The notes under the pieces: generated by a model
The model's database searches: none
What the model was told of the DNA's origin: nothing
What the model saw: only the letters and a program-made list of their open reading frames with translations
NCBI RefSeq assembly: GCF_032062135.1
Contig: NC_092861.1
Location: 139,441,964-139,505,963 of the forward strand
Reading direction: 5' to 3'
DNA: 64,000 nt
Source: Pyxicephalus adspersus
Taxonomy: Eukaryota; Chordata; Amphibia; Anura; Pyxicephalidae
Shown here: one piece after another, positions 45,001-57,957 of the stretch
How the letters are laid out: every line of letters begins with the position of its first letter
Position numbering within the stretch: the stretch's first letter is position 1
Made by a program: the position numbers and the translations under genes

Positions 45001-46085
45001 ATCAGGTCTCCATACCTCCCCCTTCACCCTGTTTAGCGCTAACACAATTATTAGAGTTCATCCATCATTTATCTATCTGACTAGAGCAGAACCAACCCTA
45101 AGATTGATGTCCTTGGGGCATTACAGCATATAGTATACTTGGACAATCACAGTGTGTTTGCAGTGACTACTTTGAGTGGCAACAATTGGGCATTAGGTTT
45201 GTATACCACAAATGAAGATAATTGACCAGAGAATGATGAATCCATCATCCAACCTGACTTTGTAGTAGCTAAAGCAGTCAGCTAGAAACAGAATTGCTGG
45301 CCCTTCTTTTGCAATATTATTGCTTGCAATATTATTAATATATTAGTGTATCCTATATTAGATAATATATATATAATATATTAGTGTACCCATATATTAG
45401 TGTATCCTGAAGCAATTGCTAAACAGAAAACCAAATATTCACCAACACGGCCTATGGTATATCAGTGGCAATGTTCCACTATCTAATCTCACTTCCATTA
45501 GACTCGTCAGGCCTTCAATATTCTTCTGTTGTTATCTGTTGCACACACATTTTATACTGAGAATGTCTTTTCGATATCCTACACTTGTTCATTCTCACAC
45601 TTTATATTATACTGTTTATCAAATCCTTATTTTAAATCTAATCTGCACACAAAGGCAATATCAGCGCTGCAGAAATGTCATTTTTTCAGCTGTAATGAAA
45701 AGTCGCACTCATAAGCCATGCCTGGCTGCTGTATCCAACATTTATAATCCTAAAATTGTGTTTGTAAACTTAAGGATCAGAACGGATGGCATTGTTCTGT
45801 TCTAACCCTCCAAACTTAATACCGCACTAAGTCATCTGTAAGCAGCAAAAACCTCAGCTCAAAACAACACACAACGGCGGATGATGGAAGAGGAGACACA
45901 GAGGCGCCTGTGTTTCAAATGCTATAGAACAGACTATACTGATAGTAATAACTAACGAAATAAGAGGGAAAACTAATCAATGCTTGTTTTTTTCAGTTTT
46001 ATTGATCTCTAAGGGATTCTGAGACAAGAGCTGAGCCTCAGTAAGGATGTAAAAAAGCACAAAATAAATATGAACAACACAAAAT
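45001..46085. other. no gene seen
   Basis: Contains TATATTAG-rich direct repeats at 45340-45412; otherwise unremarkable. Confidence 0.4.
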
Positions 46086-46935
46086 GTTCTGGTTATCCTA
46101 AAACTTCTCAAATCCTCATAGCCCTGGTTGGTGACTACTGAAGTTATGCTTGATGTAGACCTCCACTGAAAGATCCTTTGTAAAGTTTTTATTGTCTTAT
46201 TTTTTGGGTCGCCTTTGGGGAAACCTACCCTTTTTGTTTGTCCTGGTAACCTTTATTACCAAAACAAAAACTGAGGCCTCATCCAAAATGTTATAAGAAA
46301 TCTCCTATTGTGGACACATGATATGGAAAGTATTGTCCATATTTCCACTCACTTTTTCTTGTGTCTCTAGGAAAGAAAAGAAAGTTTACCCAATGCTAAC
46401 ACAATGACAAATACATTTTTAACAGAGTATCAAACAGAGTATCAAAAAAATGGTTAGTGTGGTTTGGTTCAATCCCCCATCGAAATTTTTTTATGCCCAA
46501 ACAAGAAAATCTTTAACATCTGGTTTTGAGGTGACCACCAGGGTGAGTGAGTGAATTCTGGTTATCCTAATCCTTCTCAAATCCTCATAAAGTCCTGGTT
46601 TTATTTCCTCTAAGGTTGGTGGCTCCTGAAGTTCTGCTTGATGTAGATCTCCTTTTTGAAGTTTTTATTGTTTTATGGGTCTCTTGGAAAAACCCAACAT
46701 TTTTTGCCCTGGTAACCTTTGTTACCAAAACCAAAATTGAAGCCAGATCCAAAATATTACAGGAAAACTTCCATAGTGCACACCTGGTATGGTCCACTAA
46801 AAAAATGGTTTGGGTGGGTTGGTTCATCCACCACCAGGATTTTGTTCATCCACCACCAGGATCTATTGTCTGTAACTGAAATAAGAAAATTTTTCCCATC
46901 TTTTGATCATGGGATGACCTCCAGGGTTGGGCTAT
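46086..46935 (+). repeat. diverged tandem duplication of a unit of about 400-470 bases
   Basis: Unit 1 starts at CTGGTTATCCTAAAACTTCTCAAATCCTCATA (46089) and unit 2 at CTGGTTATCCTAATCCTTCTCAAATCCTCATA (46558). Both then share TGATGTAGA-CTCC, GAAGTTTTTATTG, CCTGGTAACCTTT-TTACCAAAAC and AAAAAAATGGTT in order. Unit 2 also has a 23-base direct repeat around TTCATCCACCACCAGGAT (46823-46863). Not a repeat family I know. Confidence 0.75.
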
Positions 46936-48289
46936 AGGCTATCCTAAGTGTGCAATCTCCATAAAATTATATTTACCACTTAATTATTAACCACTTAATT
47001 TAGTAAGCAACTTGCATTTGCTACACCCTAATATTTTACTCATACAAAATTGTACTATTTGGACCAATGCATTGTGGGAACACACGGGTGTTTTCTCTTG
47101 ATTGTGCAGGACAGAAATGTGTATGGCATCAGGCAGCTCTTTCACTTAAGTAGGCTGCCTAATGACTCAAAGAGCATTGGGCTGACATTAGAAATGAATG
47201 GCACCTCACCACACAAACCATGATGCAAATCATTTGTATGAACATGCACATTATTTTAGCCAATATGTAGTTACTGTAGAAAACAAATTTTTATTTTCTT
47301 TGAAAAATAACCTATTGTGGCAGTTTATAGCCATCAAATGGACACACAAAAAGCCATTAAAGAATAGAAAAAGAGGCACATTTTAATAGTTTTGGAAACC
47401 ATTCACTGGAAAAGTTGGTCTAACCTGGGGTTTCACCTTATATATCTTTTATATCTACGGGAAGGGTTCAGGTTTGGATGTGTGTCAGCGAATTTGCAAA
47501 CATCTTTTGCTCAAACCTTTTTGAACTTTCAATTTGCAGCGTAGTATAATTACAGTCCATTTAAAATTCTACAAATTTTACAGCCCAATATGAATACCTT
47601 CCAAAGCAATAGGTAGAAGCAAAGAGAAGATTGTGGTTTTCTGCATTGTCAAGCACTTCTAGTGTTCATCATGTTTAAAGCAGTTCATCTGATTATGTTC
47701 TGCTCATTGACTGCTGATTAGTTAGAAAAGCTGGGTGAGCAATAAAATAACAAACATGTCAAACATTATCACTTCTGCTTATGGAATTTGTGAGGCTGAT
47801 CAGAGACAATTTTGGCATTAAAATGATATGACTTCCCACCCACAGTTCTTCCTAAGTTGTGAATGCCATAGGTATTATAGCGACAACCAGTAGGTACAGT
47901 GAGAATGGGGCACTGGGTGTCCTATTTTATTGGTGGTGGTAAGGTGGGTGGTTGCAGGCTCAGTATGGTGTAGTGCTTTGTGAGTAGCTGGCAAGTGTGG
48001 TTCTACATGCAGCAGCAAAAGTAAGACAGGGAAGTTTTAAGTGTGAGGTGCCTGGCCCAAGGTTACAGTGCCTACATAAACTGTTGCAGAATATTGGGGG
48101 TAGAAAGGTGATGTGAGTTTTAGAAAACACTTACCCAGGCTGGTGATTCTGTGCTGTGTGCCACCACAGTATCCCACACAGCCTATTTTGCCCTGCAATG
48201 TCACTTGCAACAGCAAAGAGAATAAAGAAATAGCAGAAGCCCCTGTTTACCTTTAGGGGATTTTTTAGGTTGATCAGTTTCTGATTCTA
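46936..48289. other. no gene seen
   Basis: Nothing recognised. Confidence 0.4.
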
Positions 48290-48780
48290 TTCTGCGCTGC
48301 CATTGGCTGATGGGACTTTATAGTCTCCCTCTTCCCAGTCACCAGAGCCTGTTGTAGCGCTAACCTAGGATGACTTGCTGCTGGTGTGTATTTGTGTGAT
48401 ATACTGTTGCTGACCTTGCCTGTTTTTGATCCAATGAGTTTTTGCTGCCTGAAATGACCTTTTGCATGTGACCCCGACTTTTGCCTTGCCCTCATGTACC
48501 TCGTCTGGTGGATCGATTACCTGTGCATGACCTCTTGCTCTATATTGTGGACTTGTCTCTGTTGGAATCTTGGTACTGTTTATCTCTGGGTTCCTGGTCC
48601 TCTGCCAGTCCTTTTCCAGACACCTTCCCTTGCGCACTAAGTCCTGGGGGCAACTGTGTCCTGGGAAACGCAACCAGTCTCTTGAGGCTGAGCAGGAGCT
48701 TGCTGTAGGTGAAGAGTGCGGCATTAGATTGGGGGACTGCTGTCTGCCGAGTACTGTTGCTTAACCAGGGCCTTACAGTG
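48290..48780 (+). mobile_element. LTR-like sequence, probably Gypsy-type
   Basis: GC-richer block with repeated CCTTGCC/TGACC words, then GTCCTGGGGGCAACTGTGTCC, GGGAAACGCAACCAG and a sharp end GGGCCTTACAG. I recall this end sequence from amphibian LTR elements. The left boundary is not defined and no internal region is visible. Confidence 0.5.
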
Positions 48781-51430
48781 AGTTGACGGGTCCACACACT
48801 AGAATGCCTCATTGCAGCCCAGTCTTACGTCTTCTAGTTGTGCATTCTGCTGGGTATGGCTGTTGTGGATGCTAATGGTCTACATTTAAATGTCCACTCT
48901 ATTGTGTAGAAAAGACACAAAGTTATTACCTGCTATTACTGCACATATTCCAGGTAATTTTGGTTTATCCCAGTGACTAAGTTATCAGTTAACCTGGTAT
49001 TTCACTTCCTGTAGTTTTCTTTCACAATACAGATAGGATATATACACATCTTGACTTGTAACCACTTTATTTTAAAGAGAACCTATGACCTGTAAAACTA
49101 AATAATTGCCCATATGACCCTTACCTTTAAAACTTGTTTCTCTAAGGAATATATACTTATGAGCCCAGCTAATCACACTGCTCCTTTGCTAAATACCACA
49201 TGCCGCCATATTTTGGTCCCACTCTCTTTCTGCTTCCCTAGACCAAACTTACTGCTAATTTGCATCTGTGCATATGTGAGATTCACCGATTGTGGGAACA
49301 CTGTCATGGAATATCTGTGTAAGTGGGGGATGACCAAGGGCTATGTCATCCTTGACTAGGTGGTAATAAACATGCAGGATTTATTACCCCACTAAAAAGG
49401 TAGGTACTCCAAAAGAAGTCATCATGTAAATTTTCAACTGGGTGAGGGCAGAAGCAGAGAGGAGAAAACCACATTTAAGCTGTAAGGTCTGCTTAAAGGA
49501 TTTAAAATTTTGTTTACATCACAAAACTGCATTTACAAGAAATGAGTGCCTTAGGTACACACTGTGCATGCATTGGCTATACAACTGCAGTTGGTTCTGA
49601 GTTTCTTGTATCTTGTAATCTGTATAATTTTAAGTAGAACATAGGATTTAACATTCATTTAATGTATAATGTGGTAATTACTACTATTCAGGCTTTGCCA
49701 GACCCAAAGGAGCGGATAAGCCATGAGTCACAGCTAAATGTATCGTGTAAGTGTGCCCAATTATGAAAGATCCGCTACAACCTAAATTCTTAGTAAGATA
49801 TCCAGGCAGAGATTGAATATTTCTGATTGCCAATATCACGTCTGAGGAGGTGTTCTTAAGAATATTCCTGTGGTTTGTAATACACAATCGTTCATTTTGC
49901 AAATGTATCACTCCTGCTGCTTTTACCCCTAAACGTCATTCTTTGGTGTAGGAAATGCGTAAATTGGTGAGATCAGACACAAGAGGTTGACACACCTGGA
50001 AATGTCAAGAATCTTTTCTTCTTTAGATATAAATGACAAAGTTTCTGTAGCGAATATGTACTTTGAGGTTTTTGGTATTTCTCTGAAACTCAGCCTTTTT
50101 GTTAATGGAAAAGTTATGAGTTGCATTGAACATGGCCCATCTACGGGATGTCACCAGGCAACCGATGACCGCTGCTTTGTATACTAAGAACAAAGGAAGC
50201 TATTATATGTATGTAGGATCATCCATAGTATCATCCATAGTACCTTATGGGGTGTATAAAATCTTGGAACAAATGTAATCCTTTCTGTAATTGTTGCTAT
50301 TTATCTAGACAACTATTGACTGTTTTTTATTTCTTTACTTACATATCCTTAATCCGCTTATCAAAATTAATGCTTGCCTCAATGCTCTTCAGATGGCTTC
50401 TAAAATACCCAAAAGTCATTGCTACAATAAATCATTATTCCTTTATTGGAGATTTCATAAAGCTAAAAAACTACAAAGGCTGACTCTGTCTTCCTCCCAA
50501 TACTTTGTCTTTCTCTGCATAAAATCAGCTTTGCAATGTAATTTTAAAAGCTTAGCAGACAGCCGGGCAAGCTGCAGCGAATCTATTCATTCTGCTTTTA
50601 ATCCTTTCCCCCAACTTTAGTTAAGTGTCTTCCTTCTAGTGGCTGTGGAGTGATTATAGGACTGGTATCCCCCTGCTGAACAGGAATTTTTAATATTAGG
50701 ATTTATGTACCTGTCACTAGAATATATTGCACATTGGGGATAAATGTACGAACATGTGGGAGGATAAGGCATTCTTTGTGGTGTGAATATGGACAGAGAC
50801 CTGAATTAGAAGAACCAGACAAAAAGCAAGATTGAAACAGCAACCAGTCTGCCCCACATAATTGGATTATTATGGGGAGTGCTACCTGCAGAAACCCATA
50901 ACCCTTTTAAGATAAAAAAATTTATATGGTATGCAATTATAACTTCCATTTGCCTACTTCAATATATGTACAGTGCAGACAAATCATCTGTATGGAAGGT
51001 TTTGCCTTAACTCTGCAATTTAAAGATATTTTCTTTCTTCAATTTTTATGGAAGCAATAAAAGAAAACATTGAATTTTATTTATTGAAACCAAAAAGGTG
51101 CTACCAGTGCTCATCTGCAAAATAAAAGACAGTCCTACAACTGTAATATTCCTCTTCTACTGTTACTACCCATGGTATGAAGATAAAGTGTTCTGAATTT
51201 ACCCTAAATCACAATGCTTTACACAAGCTCCGGTTGTATTGAAGCCATAGGTGGCCAGGCAAATATAATTTTAGAAAAGATGGTATGCCCGTCCTTTAAA
51301 CATTTCACCCTACCATCTGAATGATGTGGCAGAAACCTTGTTTTTTTTCCAATCTTCTCTTGTCCAATATTGGTAAGGCCATGTACCTTGTAGCCCCAGG
51401 TGCCTGTTCTTAGCTGACAGGAGAGGTGTA
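48781..51430. other. no certain gene; one possible exon on the minus strand
   Basis: The minus strand is open over 49684-49920 after an acceptor-like AGCAGCAG. No protein family recognised. The remainder is unremarkable AT-rich sequence. Confidence 0.35.
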
Positions 51431-51529
51431 TTCCTTAAAACAGATCTGCATCAAGGTTGGTATGGTGTTGGTTGTGGGGTGGTTGTGGTGTTGGTTGTGT
51501 TAAGAGATGCTTTTCCATTTTACTGGGTT

Positions 51530-51890
51530 GTAACAAGTGGTTATTTAGGTTAGTGTTGCCTCTCAATAAACTCAAACCAGTCTGGCCGGTCACATCACTG
51601 GATGTTTTCCCTTTTTCAAACCATTTCCTGAAAACCATAGAGATGATTGTGTTTAAAAACCCTAGCAGATCAGCAGTTTCCAAAATATTTAGACCTCCTG
51701 GCTCCTTTTACCATGCCATGTTCTAAATCAACTTTTGCCCCATTATGATGCATGGTTTGAACTTTAGCAAGTTTTCTTTACAATTTCCATATGCCTAAAT
51801 ATATTGAGTTGCTGCCATGTGATTGGCTAATTAGATATCAAAATTAACAAGCAGTTGAACAGGTGTACCTAATATACTGGCCAGTGGCAA
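51530..51890. mobile_element. fragment of a widespread fish/amphibian repeat
   Basis: CACTGGATGTTTTCC, CAGATCAGCAGTTTC, TTGAGTTGCTGCCATGTGATTGGCT and GAACAGGTGTACCTAATATACTGGCC follow the order of a repeat common in fish and frog genomes, most likely a LINE 3' region. The class is from memory. Confidence 0.65.
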
Positions 51891-51935
51891 CATGTTTTAC
51901 CTTATGTGGTGGATAAGCCCTGAGTGAATAAACCC

Positions 51936-52630
51936 CCCTAGTGGTATTCCCGAGTATGACTCGGGGTGGAGTTTCCATGCAAAAAGCGGTATTCCCAAAT
52001 CACATATGGGGTACCTAAAAACATAATAAAACCCCACTTACTTTGCTCTGTCGTCATCCCCTGTTGTCTTGCTGGTCCCTGCAGGTCCTGGGGACACGTC
52101 CTACTCCTCCGATCTGCCGCGAAGTGCAGAGACGATCTCCAGGGTTTCCCGGTGACGCCGGTGCATGCGTCAGTGCGGGCGGGAGGATTGGCGGGAAATT
52201 CAAAAATTTTGTAGTGGATTCAATACAAAATAGCTGTATTGAGTTCAATACAAATAAATCTTCATATTATATATATAATATAATATATATATATATTTAT
52301 ATGATGCTGTACAGTTATATCACATATTTAACTATTTCATTTATTTTTTTTACAGATTTTTGTGTTTTTTAAAGTTTATTATTACATTTAATAAAATTAT
52401 TACCTATTGGACAAATTTTAGTGAGTTATGCCTAAGAAATTTAGGCCTACAATGTAAAATAAAGGACAGATAGAGTAAAACTCACAGAGTATATTAACCC
52501 CCCTAGCTGTCTAATTCTGTTCGTATTTCCATGGAAAAAGTTTTATTGCTTTTTTGCATGGAAATACCAACAGAATTAGACAGCTAGGGGGGTTAATATA
52601 CTCTGTGAGTTTTACTCTATCTGTCCTTTT
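51936..52630. mobile_element. TTAACCCCCC-type element with terminal hairpin
   Basis: Left AAACCCCCCTAGTGGTATTCCC with CCCGAGTATGACTCGGGG palindrome, a GC-rich middle at 52080-52200, a TA-rich run at 52262-52310, and right end CTAGGGGGGTTAA. The family start is one I remember from ranoid frogs. A separate near-perfect hairpin occupies its right part. Confidence 0.55.
52461..52629. repeat. near-perfect 73-bp inverted repeat (hairpin)
   Basis: Arms 52461-52533 and 52557-52629 pair with a single mismatch around a 23-base T-rich loop. Each arm reads outward-in GGACAGATAGAGTAAAAC, TATTAACCCCCCTAG, CTGTCTAATTCTGTT, ATTTCCATG. Confidence 0.95.
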
Positions 52631-53439
52631 ATGGAGTAAATTAATGAATCAAATAGGATAAAATATTGCCGTAAAAGTATAAATGTGATTGGCAAAGCAA
52701 AAATAGTACAAGTTTTAAAACAGGCTAGAAGAACTTTACTTTAGTGAGGTTCTGCCTGGAATCTGGCTGCAGATAACAGTAAACACAGGTTGAGGATATT
52801 TTAGTAATTTTCTGATATAAGCATAGCTGTAGCTTTAGCAGCTATGTATCATTTGCTGCTTAATTTACTTTTTTGTGCAGAACTGACCATTTTTTCTGTG
52901 CTTCCACTTGGACCCCTATGTTGCAGCACAGACTACACTACTATATATACTACACAGACTTTATTTCTTTTTTCATTTGGATGAGATCTGTTGGTAATAG
53001 TATAGCCAAATGCAATTCTTGGTAGTAAAATCACATTTGGCATAAAGTGGTGAATATGTGCTTTAAACTTGCATTATATTGCAGTGCAATTCCAAATATT
53101 TGGACCCAAATCAGTAGGCCAAGCCGGGTAATTTTTTTCTATGTGTAAGATCTTACTAAAGAAATACCAATCATGCTTTATGGAGAAATTCAGTTTATTA
53201 CCAAAGACAGTTTGAACAATTTATTACACTTAGATGAAAGGAGAGAGCCACATGCATGTAAATAGAAATCTATCACTGGAAATTCCTTGGTAATGGCTGC
53301 AGGTTTATTCAATAAAACAGTACAGAGAACATAGCTAAAGATGAAACCACATAAGCAACTTGTAAGGGAATCAGCAATGAAGACCTTGTCATATAATAAA
53401 AACCTCTGTGCAAAGAATATTAATGTAAAGAAAAAAAAT
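52631..53439. other. no gene seen
   Basis: Nothing recognised. Confidence 0.4.
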
Positions 53440-53984
53440 ACTTACCTCTCTTGCTGCCTTCCTAACTTAACACCATTTTGATTGAGAGAAATGTTCCCCC
53501 AGAGACCACTTTAGACTTCCACAATGACCTCCTGGTTCCCCAGTAGTTCTTGATGGGTCCTCCTGTTGATGTCCTAGTCCATGCTGTATCCTTTAATGAG
53601 CAGAGGTCAATGGAAACACAAGCGAGTGCTACAGAGGACAGAGAAAATAAGGGTTTGACCCTTTCACAGAACTAAAGACCAAAAAAAAAAAATAAACAAA
53701 ATATTTCATATACATATTATATAAAATATGTTTTTACACTAAAATATAGACACCTTTAAAATATTAAAAAAGAAATACAGGATAAAGCAACAGGAGGAAA
53801 CTTTTACCAACTATTTTTTTTAAAAATGGCATGGAAGCATCAGACCTCTAAATCTTTTTTTGGATGACGGGATATGGTAAAGACTAAAGTCCCTTGAGTT
53901 TCACACATCCCATCATTGAGGAAAGGCCTGTGGTCTGCTGTGACTCCCTTCCCTAGCCACCAAGGGTGTAGGCTTGGATGGGAG

Positions 53985-54215
53985 CCTGCAGAGTTTGTCT
54001 TGGTCATTAAAGAGTTACAAGTGTCTGCAGAAAGAGCTCAGTCCTTAGGATCACCCACAACCTCAGCTGTGTTTAGCAAAAGATTTCTTCTACAAGTCAT
54101 GCAATCCCCCCCTCCCCTCTTCAAGCTTTGTCCTGCACAGGAGTGAGCAGGGAATCCCCCATTCATATCTAGGAGGCGTTCATATGTTGGATGTCCTTAA
54201 CCTGGGGATTACCTG
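53985..54215 (+). mobile_element. 3' half of a CAGGTAGTCCCC MITE
   Basis: GCAGAGTTTGTCTTGGTCATTAAAGAG to GTCCTTAACCTGGGGATTACCTG next to TA. The left half is replaced by unrelated sequence at 53984. Confidence 0.8.
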
Positions 54216-54217
54216 TA

Positions 54218-55249
54218 AACACCACAGTGGTAGATTATGAGAATGAATTGACCAATCAGTTTTGGATGTCATTAATTCATGCATATCACTTTTACCTCTA
54301 GGGACTGTTTGATACATTTCAAAAGTCTGCTTGGTTGAATATATTGTGCAAATTCCAATGAAATGTACTAGTTTCTTCATATGACTGTAAAAATATGCTT
54401 TTTTAAATAAAGATATAATCATATGAAAAGAAACGTGTGACATACACAACAGTGTCTAAAGAAATGTAGAGAGTTGATGACTTTGATGGAAAGTGCTTCT
54501 GGGATTAATTGGCTCCCTGGGTATCCTGAAGACAAACACTAATTAATTTGGATCCTTTCAATTATTTTGTGATATTTGCTTTTTAATTATAGTTCACGTT
54601 GTGCAAAATGTGGGTGAAACTGAAGTAAAAAAAAGAAAGAGGCACCCAAATGTGCCTACACACACATACTGATATTCTTTTCATCATACTTTAAAAGCAC
54701 TAATATGCAAATAATTTGGGAAACAAAGTAAAGATCATGACTGCCATATCTATGTTTGGGCCAAGCCGTTTGTTATTGACTATGGGAACCAATAGCCAGA
54801 CACGAGACATGGCAAGTCATATGAATCCTATTATTACAACATTGAAGCTAAGATGTTTTTACATGAGAAATATCCAACTTCACTCTAATGTATGGCCCCA
54901 TGATTTTTATTGAAAAAGTTTTAAATACAAAAACAGTCTTCTAATGCGTTTTAGGGGTTAGAGCGCCCCTCCCCCCACCTTCTTCAGAGTTTGTCAAGGT
55001 TTATGCAACCTAAAACAAGAGTTTAAGATCACAAACTTCATTTGGAGAAAAACAGACAGCTCTTTCCAAAGTAAGCTCATAGTTCTAAACTTTATTTTTA
55101 GGTTGTATTAACCATGTATAAGCCCTTACGAAGGGGGTTGCTGAAACCCACAAAATGCTTGCCAGACTGTCTAATATGAAAGAACTTTTTCAATAAAAAT
55201 CATTGGACCTTGCATCAGAGTGAAGTTTTTGAACTCTGGCAGTAGCCAT
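54218..55249. other. no gene seen
   Basis: Nothing recognised apart from a GCGCCCCTCCCCCCACC run at 54963. Confidence 0.4.
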
Positions 55250-55269
55250 GGCATCAAAAAATGATGTTA

Positions 55270-55480
55270 CCTCAAAGTGTAAGGAAACCAAAACACAAAA
55301 AGTCTGAGGAGAAATGCAAAGTCTCCTTTGCCAAAACTCATTTTCCCTGCTCCTGGTGGATTTTGTTTTGTTTCTTACACTGCACAGTGCTGTCAAGAAT
55401 AGCCCTAGACCTAAACAGCACAATTTAACATGCAGGGAAAAACCAGACTGGGCAAAAAGGGGTTAACACAGGAGCTGAAC
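55270..55480 (+). repeat. interspersed repeat, copy 1 (GAAATGCAAAGTCT family)
   Basis: GAGAAATGCAAAGTCTCCTTTGCC, CCCTGCTCCTGGTGGATTTTG and TTTCTTACACTGC align to 56845-56925. Confidence 0.6.
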
Positions 55481-56126
55481 AGGGAGTAAACTGAATTAAA
55501 CAGCAGCTGTAGAGGAAATGCTCAGCAGAGCTAGGAGGCTCGGTACTAGACATGTTGCACGAATGCTGAGTGCTGTGTCTGAACTAGCTAAATATCCAGG
55601 GATAATTAAGAGGCTATTTCCTGATTGGCCGGCGGGATGGGCGAAACTGATGAAACTTGGGAGAGCAGGCACTCCCAGGTTCAGTACTGCCTGCATGCGC
55701 AGGAGAGGGGTGCCTGCGCTTTAGCGAGAAAGATGTAAGTGTGACACAGAGCACTTACTGAAAGGTAATTATGCTGTGCATTCATGCTTATTATGGCAAA
55801 AGCTCAACCTTACCCACAATAATTTAGTTTTGCTTTAAGTAATAAGGCAGCAGCCATGTGTAAAATGTATAATTTTAATTATATAAAATTGCTGTTTCAA
55901 ACAATACACATCTAAGTAAAATGTAAAAATATCATTTAGAGTTCCTCATAGTTGCTAAATAAAACTCATATTGTAAAGAACATGTGCACTTGAAAATGTT
56001 TCCCATTGTCAGAGAAAGGATTTTTTTCCCACTAGACTTTTATTGGAATATTATTTTCTTCTACCTAGCTGTGCATGAAACACAACTAAATTGCTTTGTG
56101 TGTTACAAACCAGTAAACGTTTTTAG

Positions 56127-56305
56127 GAGGTAATCTTGCTGGAGATGTCTGGAGAGTTCTGCATGAGGACAAGTTTTTGAAGAACCATTTCATGATTGAT
56201 GGCTATGGTCCAAAGCAGCAGAATTTTCCTGGCAAAGATTGTTCATGTGATTTTAGAAGACATAAAGATCAGGTTATTGACTGGTCAGGAGTATACAAAC
56301 CATAG
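56127..56305 (+). other. possible 3' coding exon of an unknown gene
   Basis: After an acceptor-like GTTTTTAG the frame is open to TAG at 56303-56305. It encodes GDVWRVLHEDKFLKNHF, MIDGYGPK and KDCSCDFRRHKDQVIDW. I do not recognise it. No upstream partner exon was found, so it may be chance or an old transposon fragment. Confidence 0.2.
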
Positions 56306-56749
56306 GTTGTAAAAAGAGAGAGGGGGACATTATTGAGTTGTAAAAGTTTTTGCATGATATATTAGATTTTCTGCAAATAGTAATAAAATAAAACAAAATT
56401 TAAAGAGAAAAAGGTAACATCCATAAAAAAAATTTGTGTACACAATTTGTTTTGCATTCTCAGTCTTTTTAACATTTATTTTCACTTAGTAATAACGTTA
56501 GAATGTACAATCACCTGCTATTTTATCTTTGAAGCACCAGCGTAATCACTCTAGGGCAGGACTGCAGGGCACCCCTACCTCTTCTCTATAACATTGGGGA
56601 AATGTTGAGTGGACCGCAAAGAATATGGGAAATATTATAAATAAGGCCATCAGAGCTGCAGCAAAAAAACGGTAGAAATAACAAACACAGTTTTTTTTCT
56701 TATTTACTATGTAAAAATGATAAATATGTTTTTATGGTTTATGTGCACT

Positions 56750-57310
56750 TTAATAAAGTTTATAAATCAATTACTTAAAAATTAAATGCAAAGCAGAAGT
56801 AAACCCAAAGTTACAAAAAGTCACCCATAGGTAGAGGTATTTTGTCAGACAAGAAATGCAAAGTCTGTTTTGCCCCTTTCCCTTCTGGAGGCTTTTTGTT
56901 TTTTATCTTACATTGCCATGCAGTATAGGACAATGTAACTCCTGCACTCTTGGTATCAGTAGCCATCCAATGGCTGAAGAGGATCAGCATGGACCTGGAG
57001 GAGTTGACAGCAAAGATGGCAGCAGTGATTGATGCAGGGGGAAACAGGTTACTGGATCTGTCATTATTGAAGATCACCTACAAAAAGGTAAGTGTAAGGG
57101 AAATAATGCTAACTAATAGGAGATGCAGCGTAGGCAGAGAGCACAGAAAGGAAGGATTACCATGCACTTTCTAATGTATTTACTTATGTGAAAAAAAAAT
57201 ACTTTGGTAAGGTTTACATACATTTTAATAAAGTTCAAAACCAATTACTTAAAAATTAAATACACCTCTGGTGCAGTTACATGCATTAAAGCAGAACTAA
57301 ACCCACCAAC
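56750..57310 (+). repeat. interspersed repeat, copy 2, with direct-repeat flanks
   Basis: The interior GAAATGCAAAGTCTGTTTTGCC block matches 55270-55480. Flanks at 56751-56815 and 57227-57306 share ATTACTTAAAAATTAAAT and AAAGCAGAA-TAAACCCA. A short open frame ends at AAAAAGGTAAGT, imitating an exon. Confidence 0.6.
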
Positions 57311-57957
57311 TAAATTGTTTCCCAAAACAGATATATTTAAGGCACTTAACTGCCTGCATGTAGAGTAAATCAATGAATTCTTGAAATTTAATTACTGTGG
57401 ATAATAAGGTTTGCAATGACTTTTTATTTTAGTGTTTAATGCTGCAAATCATAGCATCCAATCAGCATTTTGCACCTTGTGCATTACTACTTGCACTTTT
57501 TATTAACTAAATGTATTTCACATCAAAAGGCCTTAGTCTTGGTTTTTAGGTTGGATTAGGAAAAGTATCATCTATAAAATAAGAACTTTTATATTTCATA
57601 AGGATAAGAGGTTTTATGTTTAATTTACATTGTTGAAAATATTGGACACTATATTCTCTGAGCCAGTAATACTGCACTGGATATTTGCACAAGCTCTTTA
57701 TGTTATTAAACATCATTGGACTGCTTCTTAGTAATGTGTACATTGTATCATTCTGGTCAAGCCTTTTACAATTTTGCTAAATCTTATTTATTGAAATTGC
57801 ATAGAAAACTCATATCTACAGCTCTAGATTTGTTTTTATAAAATAAGTCTCCACCTGTTACCTACAAAAAAAATGAAAAAACATGTTTTCTATAAAGTCA
57901 TGTCATCTATATTTCATTTTATTAAAATATTAACTAATAATTCTGCCATGCATTCAG
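57311..57957. other. no gene seen
   Basis: AT-rich, nothing recognised. Confidence 0.4.

Noticed and set aside
48365..48812. overlapping open frames of 64-119 codons on both strands
   Set aside because: All lie in the LTR-like block; no retroviral protein motif is present.
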